From: Anaeramoeba flamelloides
Lineage: Eukaryota > Metamonada > Anaeramoebidae
Length of the DNA: 64,000 nt
NCBI GenBank assembly: GCA_027625915.1
Contig: JANTQA010000012.1
Location: forward strand, 10,066,501-10,130,500
Direction of reading: 5' to 3'
This document shows positions 24,901-36,143 of the stretch, piece by piece (position 1 is the stretch's first letter; each line of letters begins with the position of its first letter). Below the pieces are notes generated by a model. It was given only the letters and a program-made list of their open reading frames with translations. It was not told the origin of the DNA and searched no databases. The translations under genes and the position numbers were made by a program.

Positions 24901-27900
24901 ACTGAAAATTATTTGGACAAAACATTGAAATTTAATATAATAAAATTAAAACAAACCATAAAAAAATAACTCGAGAATTGTTTCGTTTTTTCTAATGACG
25001 GCATAAAATGTGCTACCAATGGTGAACACGTCTGACTCTACCGTTTTATCAAATCCATTTTCTAATGTTTTGATTTGGAAGTAATTGTCGGGCACTACCT
25101 GTAACTTAATATAGTCACCTCCAGAACTAAATCTAAATATATCTCCTTTTGCTCCTGCTACATCCTGCAGAGTAAACCAAGTTGTAATTGTGTATATTTT
25201 AGGAACTTCGAATGTTTGCGATCCATCAAATATTACACATTGATCGTTTCTACTTTTGGTGTCAAAAGAAATTCCTAATTGTTAAAATAAATAAAGAAAA
25301 AGAAAAATTTTTTTAAAAGAATAATTTTAAAAAATATAAAGAAATTATAAGAGTAATTATTAAAAATGAAATATAATTTTTATTTGTTTTATTTTTTTAT
25401 TTTTTTATTTTTTTATTTTTTGATTTTTCGGTGCAATTTAATTACAATTTAGATTGTTTTTTAAACTTTAATATTTTTGCAACATCATTAGATATTTTAT
25501 ATTTTTTATTATTTTTTAATCTTAAAACTAAACAGATAAGAAAAAAAAAGAAAAAAAATTAAAGCACCACCATTCTATAATTATTTTTTTGAATCCAAAT
25601 TATTTCATTTTTTGAAAAAAATATTTTTTTTTTTTTTTCTAAAAAATTGAAAAATATTTCTTTGAAAAAAAATTATTAGGATCATTTTTGTTTTTTGCAA
25701 TTGAAATAAATTTCTGATTATTTTTGAATAAATTTCATAAACGGATATTGAAAAATAAATATACACTGCTGTTTTTTAATATGTTAACATTTTCAATCAT
25801 ATTATTGAAAATTTTAATCATTTTAAAATCGGCTCTGTAATAATATTTTTGTTTTTATTTTTATTTTTATAGCAAACTATTTTCCAGTCAAAGGGAGGCA
25901 CATTTATAATGGGTGAATTACATCAGTTTGAAGGGTTTAAATGGATATTAGTAGGAAAAAATTTAATTTTGGAAATTTTCAAAATTGAAATCATTTTTTT
26001 CACATTTTTGCTTTTTTTCTTTTTCAATTTTTTTTATGAAACGTAATTCATTTGCTAAATTTTTTTTTATTGCAAAATCTATAGTTACTAAGTCAAAAAG
26101 TGTTATTCTAATGTTATTTGAACAGTGGAAGAATGATTGTAGAAAAATACTATTTATTTCAATTGGAATTTTCTTTGGATCTTCAATTCAAGATCAAAAT
26201 GAACCATTATGTTTTGTTTTTCTCAATTAAGTTACCCCAAGGATTTTAGTTTTTCAATTTTTGAACAAAAGTATATTGATTTATTAGATTTATTTCAGAC
26301 GTAGATCACCTCTTTTCTCTTTAAGGAATAGTGTTCTACTTATTTTTTATTTGTTCTTCTTGGGACAATTATCAAAAATAATTGGTATTTTGAAAAAAAA
26401 ATTTGGACATCTTTGATAGAAACAAAGTTTATGTATTTCATTAAAAGACGGTTCACTGTCAAAAAGGGTATAAAAAAGAAAAATTTCACATACAATTAAA
26501 AAAAAATGAAATAAAATTAATTTTTATTTTTTTAATAATAGGTTTATCTTTGTCTTAACTTTCTAACTTTAAAGAATTTTAACTTGATAACTTTAATTAA
26601 ATTTTTTATAATTTTCAGTTTAAGATTATTTCATTAATGAAATACAGAAATCTTTAACTCTTTGTTATTTTTAATTTGACGTTGAATACTTATTAATTAA
26701 TACAGATAATTATTTTTTGATAGGGTTACAATCTTGTGATTTTGAAGGCTGATCAAGAATTCATCAATTATTTTCTCTAAAAAAGGTATGTGAATATTTT
26801 GGTTTGTGTTATAAGGTCTAGTATTTTATTGTTGGAAAAATGAAAAATATTTGTGTTATTTTCTTGATCATGGAATTGTGGTAAACATTTTTGAGTTTTG
26901 AAGAATTTTTTGATATTTTTCGCTCTCTTCAAAAAATCTTGTATATGAAATTAATTAACTTTTATAATGATAGCATATTTCTCACCAAAATATACACTTA
27001 ATAATGTAAAGACTCTCTTAATAAATACAAAATTTGAAATGGTTTCTTTTACCTTTTAGTATTTATACATGAATTTTTTTTCAAGAATTTATCCAGATCA
27101 AAGATGAACTCTTCTAAAAATTAATTTTATCCACTCTTTTAACTGACCAATAACAACCCAATAATTTCAAGTGTTTTCTTTCTCTATCCATCATTCTTTT
27201 TAGCTCTTATCTAGCATATGCCGAGTATATCCAGATCAACAATTTGATCTAAAAAATTTACTTCAATAAAAAACACTTATATATTTCTTTTGAGTTTTCA
27301 TTTACTCTCATTAAAAGGATCTTTATATGAAAAGGAAATTATTCTACTTCTTTTCAGAACAAGTGTTGCTTTATTTTCTTCCTGGATTTATTCGAATTAT
27401 TCTTCAATGTGTTATCTGAATTACATTTCATTAGTGCTTTTAACTCATTTTATCGTGACACAGGCATTTGAACAACTATATCTTGTTGTTTAAAACACCA
27501 GATATTAAACTCGATAACCCTTTCTTTTCCAGTATTTGTCAACCAATAATAAATTGGCCCATTTAAATTACTAGAAAAAATTAAAATTAAAATTTTAACA
27601 GATTTAGAATCATTGATGTGTTTTTAGTTGAAAATTCTTTTTTTTTTTTTTTTTTTGAACAAAATGAAGATTAACAAATAATTGTTTTTTAATTTTGGTA
27701 TTCTTCAAATTTTAAAAAGAAACAAATTAAAAATAATTTCATAAAATTGTTTTGAAATAATTAAGCCAGACGATTAAAATTTATTTTCAACACACAAACA
27801 CAAAAAAAAAAAAAAAAAAAATATTAATAATAATGATAAAATAGTCTATTACTTTTTTTACTAATAAGTAAAAGTGCATAACTTTTTTTTTTCCAAAAGA

Positions 27901-29967
27901 ATAATTTATCAATCATTTAAAAAAAATCTAGAAATTTTTTCATTCAATTTACACATCCCATTATTTCAATCGTAAACATTTTGACTCTATTTTTCGTGTT
28001 TTTTTTTGATAAAAATTGATTTATAGAAGAAAATACTTATACCATATCCCATGAGAGGTAAGACAAAAAACTTCAATTAAGAACGGGTATTTTCAAAGGG
28101 TCTCATCAGATCTAATTCAAAAAGAACTCTCCCTGAGCATTTTTTAAATTTCATTGTTATTATTTTTTTAAAAATCTATTTTACCCTTGTACAAAGTTAT
28201 TATTTAATTAAATCTGATGAGACTTGTTGGAAGAATGATATATAGTAGTTTTAACCCTGGTATGGATCGTAGTCGTTTGTTGAATTGTTGGGAAGCATAT
28301 CAGAGTTGAAATGGCTGTAATAAATGTTTTTATTTAAATTTTTGTTTATCTTTTGATGAAGATACAAATTTTTAAATTTTGAAATATTTTTAATTATTGT
28401 TCTGAATTGGTTTTGAATTTTGACAATTAAATTTGAATTGTTCCTATGTCTTTTCAGAAATCATACAATTCCCACAAAGGAATTTTGGTTTTTCTCTTTC
28501 TCTGTGATTTTTTCATTGATTTCTGTGTTTGTTTCTTTTTGGTTTTTCTTGAATCAAAGTTCCCAATAACACTTTCGGTATAGTATTTACTATAATTATT
28601 TTTTGAACAGAACCTTCCATTATCAAACTCAAAACGTTTGGTTTGTTTTTGTGTGAAAATTTTTTTTTATTAGTATTGTTTCTCTCAAAATCTAAATTTG
28701 TTAGTACCAAGACAAATTTGATTGTGGTGCTCGGGGTAAAGGTTTTGTGGGATTTTGAATTCAATGATCCAATGAAAATAAACGTTTGCTATTAACAAAT
28801 CTGGTTTTTATATTGAAAAAAAAGCATTTATCGTTTGCTCATAATTGAAAAAATGATCTTTCTCTTTGAGGAAATGTGGATTTTGGTGAGTTCTATATAT
28901 TATGAAAGAATTTTTAAGCTTTTATCAAATTTAAATCTGTTTGAAAATAATAAAGGAATATTCAGAAATTTTTTCCCATCCTCTTTTTGATTTTTATGTT
29001 CAAGGAAATCCAAAAATCTGAAAAAACTCATTTTTTCCTACTTTGATCTATCTTGATAAATATTTGTGAGAAGTACTGCCTTAGAAAAACTTTGACTAAA
29101 ATACACTAAACATTAAATTCAAATTGCAAGTAGAAGTTAAGTAAAAATAAAAAAATTATTACTTGTGCAACAACAATTTTCAAAAAAGTGTGTCAAAAAA
29201 GGTTTGCAAAGGAACCACTTTTTAACACATGACAAACTTTAGTTAAACTATTATTCGAGCTCAACAGAAAACTTTTTAGTCGGGCTATTTTTAAAGTCAA
29301 ATACACCCGTAGTTGATTTATTTAAGAGTAAATGGAATTTGAAAAAGTAGATCCAAAAACAGTTCTTTTTTATAAAAAAAACTGTTTTTTGAAAGGTAAA
29401 GCATACATGATTTTTTTTTTTTTTTTTTTTTCTTTTATTGTTGGGAGCCCCAACCTTAAAAGTGAGGAAAAGGAGAAGACAAAAGTTTTTCTGATCCAGC
29501 CAAATAACTCAAAAAGTAGTGTTGTTTTAATTTTAAAGATCGGATGTGTGTTAGGAAAAATGGTTCTTTTTTTTTTTTTTTAATGAAACAAACCAGAAAT
29601 TCCAAAAATTTTTTCATTTTAGGGAAGCCACGAAAAAAATAAAATAACAATTAAAAAAAAGTTTGTATTTTTAATAGAAAAAATAAAAAAGATTTAATTT
29701 TTAAAAGCAAAAACAAAAAAGAAAAAAAATTGGAATTTTTTAAAGTTTTGAATACAAACCTGCAGTTTCACCATCTAAAATTCGGAAAACTTCTGCGGAG
29801 CAACTGGGATCAATTTTTAAATTCAAGGACGATGCATGATCTATCAGTATGTTTGAAGAGTTTTTCTGAAAAGTGTAAGAAAGCGAAACGTCTGTTTGAA
29901 CTCTGTCACAAACAACAAAACAATTGAGAGAAAAGAAGAAAATAAGGATGTAAACGATTATTTTCAT
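21954..29967 (-). CDS. Receptor-like transmembrane RasGAP with LamG-like ectodomain, three exons
   Basis: Exons 29967-29760, 25274-24957, 24835-21954; introns 4485 and 121 bp, both phase 1 with GTTTGT donors. Predicted 1135 aa. Residues 1-20 are a signal peptide (MKIIVYILIFFFSLNCFVVC). About 25-240 form a LamG/concanavalin-like domain (YTFQ, IFDGSQTFEVPKIYTITTWF, LYNKYLSNDEIEDNY). About 240-735 are beta-rich cadherin/CSPG-like repeats. A single TM segment (about 745-772, VMLGGILGGVGGLLIIILII) is followed by a basic stop-transfer RHKRKNRR and a PPPP motif. The cytosolic part (about 800-1060) is a RasGAP domain: LFRNNSLVSKMMKHY with the Arg-finger region and FLRVFSPAITTPEAYGLI. It should switch off Ras-type GTPases at a membrane in response to an extracellular cue. 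Exon 1 is assigned because its codon completes in frame (GETA-G-ISFD) and resembles the divergent paralogue. The frame extends past the TTG at 24764, which is not the start. Confidence 0.85.
25275..29759 (-). other. 4.5-kb first intron of the RasGAP receptor gene
   Basis: Donor GTTTGT at 29759, acceptor ATTAG at 25276-25275. It contains a piece of repeat D (26200-26440) and many A/T runs. Small frames at 25985-26230, 27290-27493, 28513-28764, 29332-29583 and 29730-29927 show no domain and are left out. Confidence 0.65.
26200..26440. repeat. Dispersed repeat D, copy 2 (partial)
   Basis: Colinear with 205-430: both carry tgtttttctcaat, a tttcaga-c-ta segment, and ttatttgttcttc followed by tttgaaaaaaaa and a ttgat(t/a)gaaaca block. 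Part of the long RasGAP-gene intron. Confidence 0.6.
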
Positions 29968-30117
29968 AAAGAGAAAAAAAAAAAAGGATAAATTAAAAAA
30001 TAAAAGAGATTTCTTGAGAAAAAAATTTGGTTAATCACAAACAGACAATAGAGAATTGTTTTGGCAAATTATTAATTGTTTGTTCTTCTAACAAGAAATT
30101 TCCAAAATTGATTTATC

Positions 30118-30149
<32 letters not shown>

Positions 30150-30514
30150 GATAAACAAAAATCGAACATTCTTATAATACCAATAAAACAACTTTGTTTT
30201 GTTTTTTTTTTGACATACCATTTTCCAAGAAATGTAAAAAAATATTTGGCCAAAAAAAAGTTCTTAACCTGAAAAATTGTTTTTTCTTTTGGTCAATTTA
30301 ATGTGATAATCATAAGAAATGAAATTTTTTTTGAAAATGGAATGTGATTGTTTTTTTTTCGAAACAGTTTTTGGGTATTAGGTTTTTTCTTTTGATCTTG
30401 TGAATATATTTTTCGCTTTTTTTTGAGTAAAAGTCTTTCCACTAAACCAAGTTGAAGTTTTTAAAAACAAATTTATATTTTTTATTTTTTCTTTTTTATT
30501 TTTATTCTTTTAAA
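29968..30514. promoter_or_regulatory. Shared region between two divergent paralogues
   Basis: 547 bp between the start codons of the minus-strand RasGAP receptor and the plus-strand secreted paralogue, so it should drive both. It contains a run of 27 A (30118-30144); long poly(dA:dT) tracts are known to keep promoters free of nucleosomes. No other element is clear. Inference from position. Confidence 0.5.
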
Positions 30515-33500
30515 ATGAAAAAACTATACTATTTTTTCCTTGTTTTGCTTTTAGTTCTTTGTATTTCATGTGATCGATTTGACGACAATGCAATGTTTAA
30601 ATATACCTTCCAAGAATCTGAAGGAACAACAGTTGCCGATCAAATAGGAAGTCTTGATCTAACAATGCCTGATACTGATAATTGCGATTGGTTGTGGGAA
30701 ACAGCCGAAAGTTCAGGTGTTAGTTGTTCAGGTAGCGAAACACAATTATCTTCTGAAGCAATTGGTAAGAATTTTTTATTTTTTTTTGCACCTCTATTTT
30801 TTTATTTTTATTCTTCTTTTTCGAATTTAAAAAAAAAAATTCTTTTTGATTATTAATTAAATGAGCACACTTTAGTTTTTTCTTATTTTTTTAATTTTTT
30901 ATTCCAAAACAAACAAACTTTTGAATTAATTTCAAAATTTAAGAAAAACAGCGAAAGCTATTTTTAAAAAGTCTACAGCTATTTTTAAAACTTTTTTCAG
31001 TCTTCAACTTAAAATTAGGACTTTTTTTGAATAAAAAATTAATTTTAATAAAAGTGAGGAATAAAGCTTTGGAAGTGGTGTTGGTATGGAAAGAAAGCCA
31101 CTTTGAAAAATTTTGAGTTGTCATCTTTTGAAAACTGAAATCTTGAAAAAAGTTTTAATTATTGGAATCTCAAAAAAAAAAAAAAAAAAAAAAAAAAAAT
31201 TACTCACTTTTGTAAAATAACTGTATTCTCTTTTTATACAACCATTTTAGTGCATTTTGTTATTACTTTTTTTTAAATGACGATGCAATAATACCGTTGT
31301 CCATTTTTGTGAGAAGAAAACAACTTAAAACCTAGCTTTCTTATTGCAAAAATATACAATTGCTGTTAGTTTCAAATAATACCAATTAAAATTTTCTCGC
31401 AAAGTTCATCAAACAAAAGCTTCATTAAAGCACACGAAATATTATTTCATATTGGTTTTGTCAAGATCTTTGGCTTTTTTTAACATATTTTGATTAAAAT
31501 ATTTTGTTATCACTAAATAAAAATTTTAATTTCAAAATTACAAAATAACAACAAATAATAAAATATTTTAAAAATCAAATAAATTACTTTCAAATCTAAA
31601 ATCCACCATAATTTTCTCCACACACTTGTGGTATTTAGTTATTGTGTTATGTTACATTGACTTCTCAAAAAGAATTTTTATTCTGAAGAAATTGGAGAAA
31701 AAAAATTACTAATTTCTGAAAGTTAAAAACACAGAAAAAAAAAATTTTTTCAAAAAGATTTTGGAATGAAAATTTTGCAAAAATAAATGACTTTAAGGGA
31801 TTTCCAAGTACAAGATCAAATTTGAAAACATTTCAAACTTGTAAAAGCAGTTAAAAAACAATATTTAGAACAGCTTGGGAAATTGTTTTGTGTTTTATAG
31901 ATTTGAAATGGAAATTTTGAAATTGTAAAATCGAGTTCTGGATAGGATCTAAGAAGTACAAAAACTGTGAAAATTAATGAGATTTGTGAAATTTTGCCCA
32001 TTTTTTTTGTAAAAGAAATTCTAAGCATGTAAATATTAACTGATATTATGAAACTCTTTTAAGTGTCTGTTTTATCAACAATTTCACTATTTTCACCTGA
32101 TAATGTAGACTTTAAAATTTCAAAATTCCTTAAGGAATATCTAAAAAAAGGACATTACGAGGGGATTCTGGCACAAAACATTGCTGAAATGTCTCGTTAT
32201 GTCTTGAGATCTCAGAAGAACTATAGAATTTACAAATTTTTAGGAATTTGGAATTTTGCATGATCAGATTCTTAATTCCTAATTGATACCGAAAACCCAA
32301 CATTTTTGATAAAGCACGATTTTTTCAGAGGTTTTTATTGGAAACTAGATAATACTTGCCTTAGAACAAAAAGTGTTGGGTTCTGGTTTTTAGTAACAAT
32401 ATACAATTAAGAATCTGATCATGCAAAATTCCAAATTCCTAAAAATTTGAAAGCTAATAGTTCTTCTGAGATCTCAAGAGATCAAGGAAATAATTACCCA
32501 GTGTTTTAACCCACAAGCACTTAATAATGGCATTATTATAGATAGTACTTAAATTTATTTATTTATCTTTAAAATTGAGAACTGTTCCCCAATTTTTGTT
32601 AATGCCAACAATTAAATTTTTAAAATTTCAAAAAAACATTTTTATCTCTTTTGTTTCACAACCAGAAGCCAAATTTTTGAAATATAAAAAAAAAAAAACC
32701 AATTTTCATTCTATCAGTTTTCTCGAATATGAAAATTTCACAGAATTACATTATTGGCTTTTAGTGAATATTTCATATTCCTGGTAAATATTTGATTTGA
32801 GTATTTTCAGTTTATTTTTTAATCTATTTTTAAAAAATATCCTACAGGTTCTTCTCCGTTTATTCTTAATTTCTTTTTTATTTAATCCTGTAACCTTTTT
32901 AATTGTAGTTTTATAAAAAAAGTAGTATTTTTTTTTTTTTTTTTTTTATATATAATATGTGTATGGGACGAATATTAATTGGATAAAAAAATTTACTAAT
33001 AAAAAAATATTAAAAAACAAACATCCAATTAAAGAAGAAAAATGATATTGAAATAAACCCGCAAAAAATTGGATTTAAAGTTATATTACCTTGAAGGATT
33101 TCTATTAATTTGAAAATTTGATAGAAGTAAAAATATATAATGTATTTTTATTTTTTTTTTTTTTTATTATTATTTTGTTCAAAAGATCCAAGAAAAACCC
33201 TATTTTGGTTGAAAAAAAAAAATATTATTTTAATTGGGAATCGATTAAGGAAATTCAGAAAAATATTAAAACAAAAACATCTATTTTTAAAAAGTGATGA
33301 CTTTTTTTTTTTTTTTTTGTGTGGGATTGTTAGAATTAAAACTTTTTTCAAATTTTCTATATTAAAAAGATGAGTAAACAAAATTTTTACAAGAGCCTTT
33401 CTTTCCACCCCAACCCCAACCCCAACCCCACAACCAAAGGTTTATTCCTCACTTTTTTAAAATGGCTATCCTTATTAAAAAAAGATAGAATTAAAAATAC

Positions 33501-36143
33501 AAAACAAGAATAAAAAAGAAATTTTGAAAACTTTTTTTAATTCACAACAATTATTTTTTAAAAATTTTCCAAATTTACAAAATAAAAAAAATCAAAACTT
33601 TATAACTTTCAATTTAAAAATTTTTTCCCAATTGAAACCTTTAAAAACTTGGATTTTAAAATACTTTTTAGCTTTTAGCTTTTGTAAAAAATAGTTTCAG
33701 GTTTTTGAAAGTCAACAAATATTTTTAATTTCAATAACTTTTAAAAATTTCAATATTAATTTCAAATATTATTTTTTTTTTGAAATCATTTTTTTTTTCA
33801 AGTACTCTTTTTTTTTTGAGTTTTTAAAAAACTTTCAAAAAGTTTTTGAAAATTGAAAAAATATGAAAAGAATATCCGAAACTGAAATCTTGCAAGGTTC
33901 ATAATGGACAAGCTGAAGGTTTAAAAATATTTTGATGGATTTTGCTATTCTTTTCGTGAATTTTTGATTTCATCTTTTTTTCTATGAATTAAATTTTTGA
34001 GAATTCACAAGAAGGAAAATATCAACCGCTTCCAATTATTTGTTCAAATTTCAAAAACAAATTCTGTGTCTTTCAAATTCGAGCATACCAAAAACAACAT
34101 TAAAATATATTATTAAAAAAAAAAAAAAAAAAAAAAAAAACACACCATTAATGAAAATAAAAAGGAGACTCTTTATGTGCTTGGACATGTGGCTGTGATT
34201 TAACCTGTTCAACCAATCATGATATTCAAGGATCATTTGAATTATGGTGGTATAAACCAGCCGATACGCCCGGGGAAGATTATCATGTTTTTGGAGTAGA
34301 TAACACTTTAACAGGCTATGAAACCGATGAATTAATTTCATTAAGATATATAGAAAATAACTCCAAATTTTATTTTATGTATCTTAAAAATACAGGCAAT
34401 GAATTATATTCAATCGATTATATAGAAATAGACCATGCGGATTTACTAACTGAAGGACTTAAACATATAGTTATTAATGTTCAAAAAGTTGGAACTACTG
34501 TTAGTCTTGAGGTATTTTTAAATGGCACCTCAATTGCAACCGGTTCTAAAACTAGTGATAGAACAATTTTGGATATTAATAATGATCTGGATTTTAGACA
34601 ACATATGTATTCAAGAATTAAAGGAAAAGGAAAATATTATTTAGCAGCTATTCATTCTCAAATTTTAACTCAAGAACAGGTCACTGATAATTATTTAGCC
34701 GGCCTACCAAAATCGAGAATCAAGTTAGCAAAAGTAACAGACCTAACAATCAATTCAGGAACTGACGATACACAATTAGTAACAATAGGAAATTTATATT
34801 CACTGACTGAAGAAAAAAACGCATACTCTGCACCGGGTGACATTGATTTTACCTTGATAAATAATATGGACGCTCGTATTGCAAGGCTTTGGGATCTCGA
34901 TGACAGCGATGAAATTACAACACCAATTGATGGAGATTTAGATACTGGTACACCAAGCACTTATAAATTGAAAATTAAAACAATAACTGATTTAACAAAG
35001 ACTCAAACACTTAATTTACAGTTCAATGACATTGGATCAAATCTTCCCATCTACCCATCCGACAGTATCACTGTTTCGGTAAACATTGTTGATAACGTTG
35101 ATGACAACCCTAGTGTTGATCCACTTGACGACATTACAATTAACGATTGTGATTCAAACAAATTAATTGTCATCACTGCAGAAGATGGTGACACTATAAT
35201 CGACGAATTACAGGTCACAACGATACCCTCAGGCGGCGTGTTGAAACAATACGACTACAATTCGGGGTCGCCACAACCCGGAATTGACATCGCCGAGAAT
35301 GATTTTATAAGCTTTCGAGATTACAAAACCTGGAAACTGTATTATGTACCAGATACAGTATCAGCTCTTGCCGATATGGATTTCACTTTTGGAACAACTG
35401 CTAAAAACAATCAAGACTCAACTGAATCTATAACCAATATCAAAGTTAAAAATTCCTTTCAAGTAAATGACCAAACAATAACAATGAGATGTGGTGAAAA
35501 GCAAACTTTATCCTTAGACGCAACAAGCGAAAACGAAAACTACAAAATTCAAATTGTTGAAAAGCCAATAAGCGGCAACCTTTACAAAAAAGATGATAAT
35601 GTGGCTTTGGAGAATGACGATTACCTTGATGCAAACACCAATGAAATTGACTACGAAGGACCAACAGACACCATCGACGATCAAACTTTCAAATGGAAAA
35701 TGGTTGAAGAGACAAATTCCAAAGAATCTACAGAGGGATCATATACAATCCATCTTTTAGATAGCCCCACACTAACCACACCTGGCGAAACCTTTGTAAC
35801 CGAAGGTGCAAAAATTAGTTGCGAAGGAACCACAGTTATCGCCAATATTGCCAAGGGAGAAACTTTGCTGATTGGAATATATTCCAAATTCGGTTTGGTC
35901 AGCCTTGATTCAACAGCGACAGAAGGAATCACCTTTGTTACAGGTAGCAGCAATGATAATTACGCAATCGAATTTTATTGCCAGACAATTGATGATGCTG
36001 ATGCAAACGAATGTGATGCAATCCTTGATACCTTAGGATATACTCCGGTAACTAGTGGGATCGATTATGTACAAATTACAGCTCAATTAACAGATGATAT
36101 GGATATCATGGATCAAAAACAAATTATTGTTCAAAATAATTAA
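30515..36143 (+). CDS. Secreted LamG/cadherin-like repeat protein, two exons
   Basis: Exons 30515-30764 and 34165-36143; intron 3400 bp, donor GTAAGA, acceptor AAAAAG, phase 1. Predicted 742 aa. The signal peptide (MKKLYYFFLVLLLVLCISC) is followed by CDRFDDNAMFKYTFQESEG, matching CDRVQTDVSLSYTFQKNSS of the divergent RasGAP receptor. After the intron a Cys-rich start (SLCAWTCGCDLTC) leads into a LamG-like fold (SFELWWYKP, AAIHSQILTQEQVTDNYLAG) and then cadherin/CSPG-like repeats (VDDNPSVDPLDDITINDCD, SGNLYKKDD, FKWKMVEE). Unlike its neighbour it ends at a stop after about 740 residues with no TM helix and no cytosolic domain, so it is probably secreted or retained in the surface coat. It may be a truncated duplicate, a soluble ligand or a decoy. 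The upstream in-frame Met at 30452 would spoil the signal peptide, so I chose 30515. Confidence 0.8.
32203..32478. mobile_element. 276-bp foldback element
   Basis: Long inverted arms: cttgagatctcagaagaact at 32203 pairs with agttcttctgagatctcaag ending at 32478; further in, atttggaattttgcatgatc pairs with gatcatgcaaaattccaaat. Arms run about 105 bases with short mismatched patches around a loop near 32320-32360. Non-coding. Confidence 0.8.
33408..33429. repeat. Four-unit CCCCAA repeat (GGGGTT on the other strand)
   Basis: CCCC at 33408, 33414, 33420 and 33426, each separated by AA, in an otherwise very GC-poor intron. The minus strand reads four G4 runs, a textbook quadruplex pattern and the same unit as ciliate telomeres. 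Confidence 0.9.

Larger units (their letters stand above)
30765..34164 (+). other. 3.4-kb intron of the secreted paralogue
   Basis: Starts T-rich after the GTAAGA donor and ends with a 26-A run (34115-34140) 24 bases before the acceptor. It contains an AGTGAGT-type MITE relic (about 30940-31230, like 3900-4045), a foldback element (32203-32478), a C4A2 repeat (33408-33429) and a 28-A run (31172-31199). Confidence 0.7.

Noticed and set aside
27290-27493. 67-codon hydrophobic plus-strand frame
   Set aside because: Inside the long RasGAP-gene intron, no homology I recognise; chance frame.
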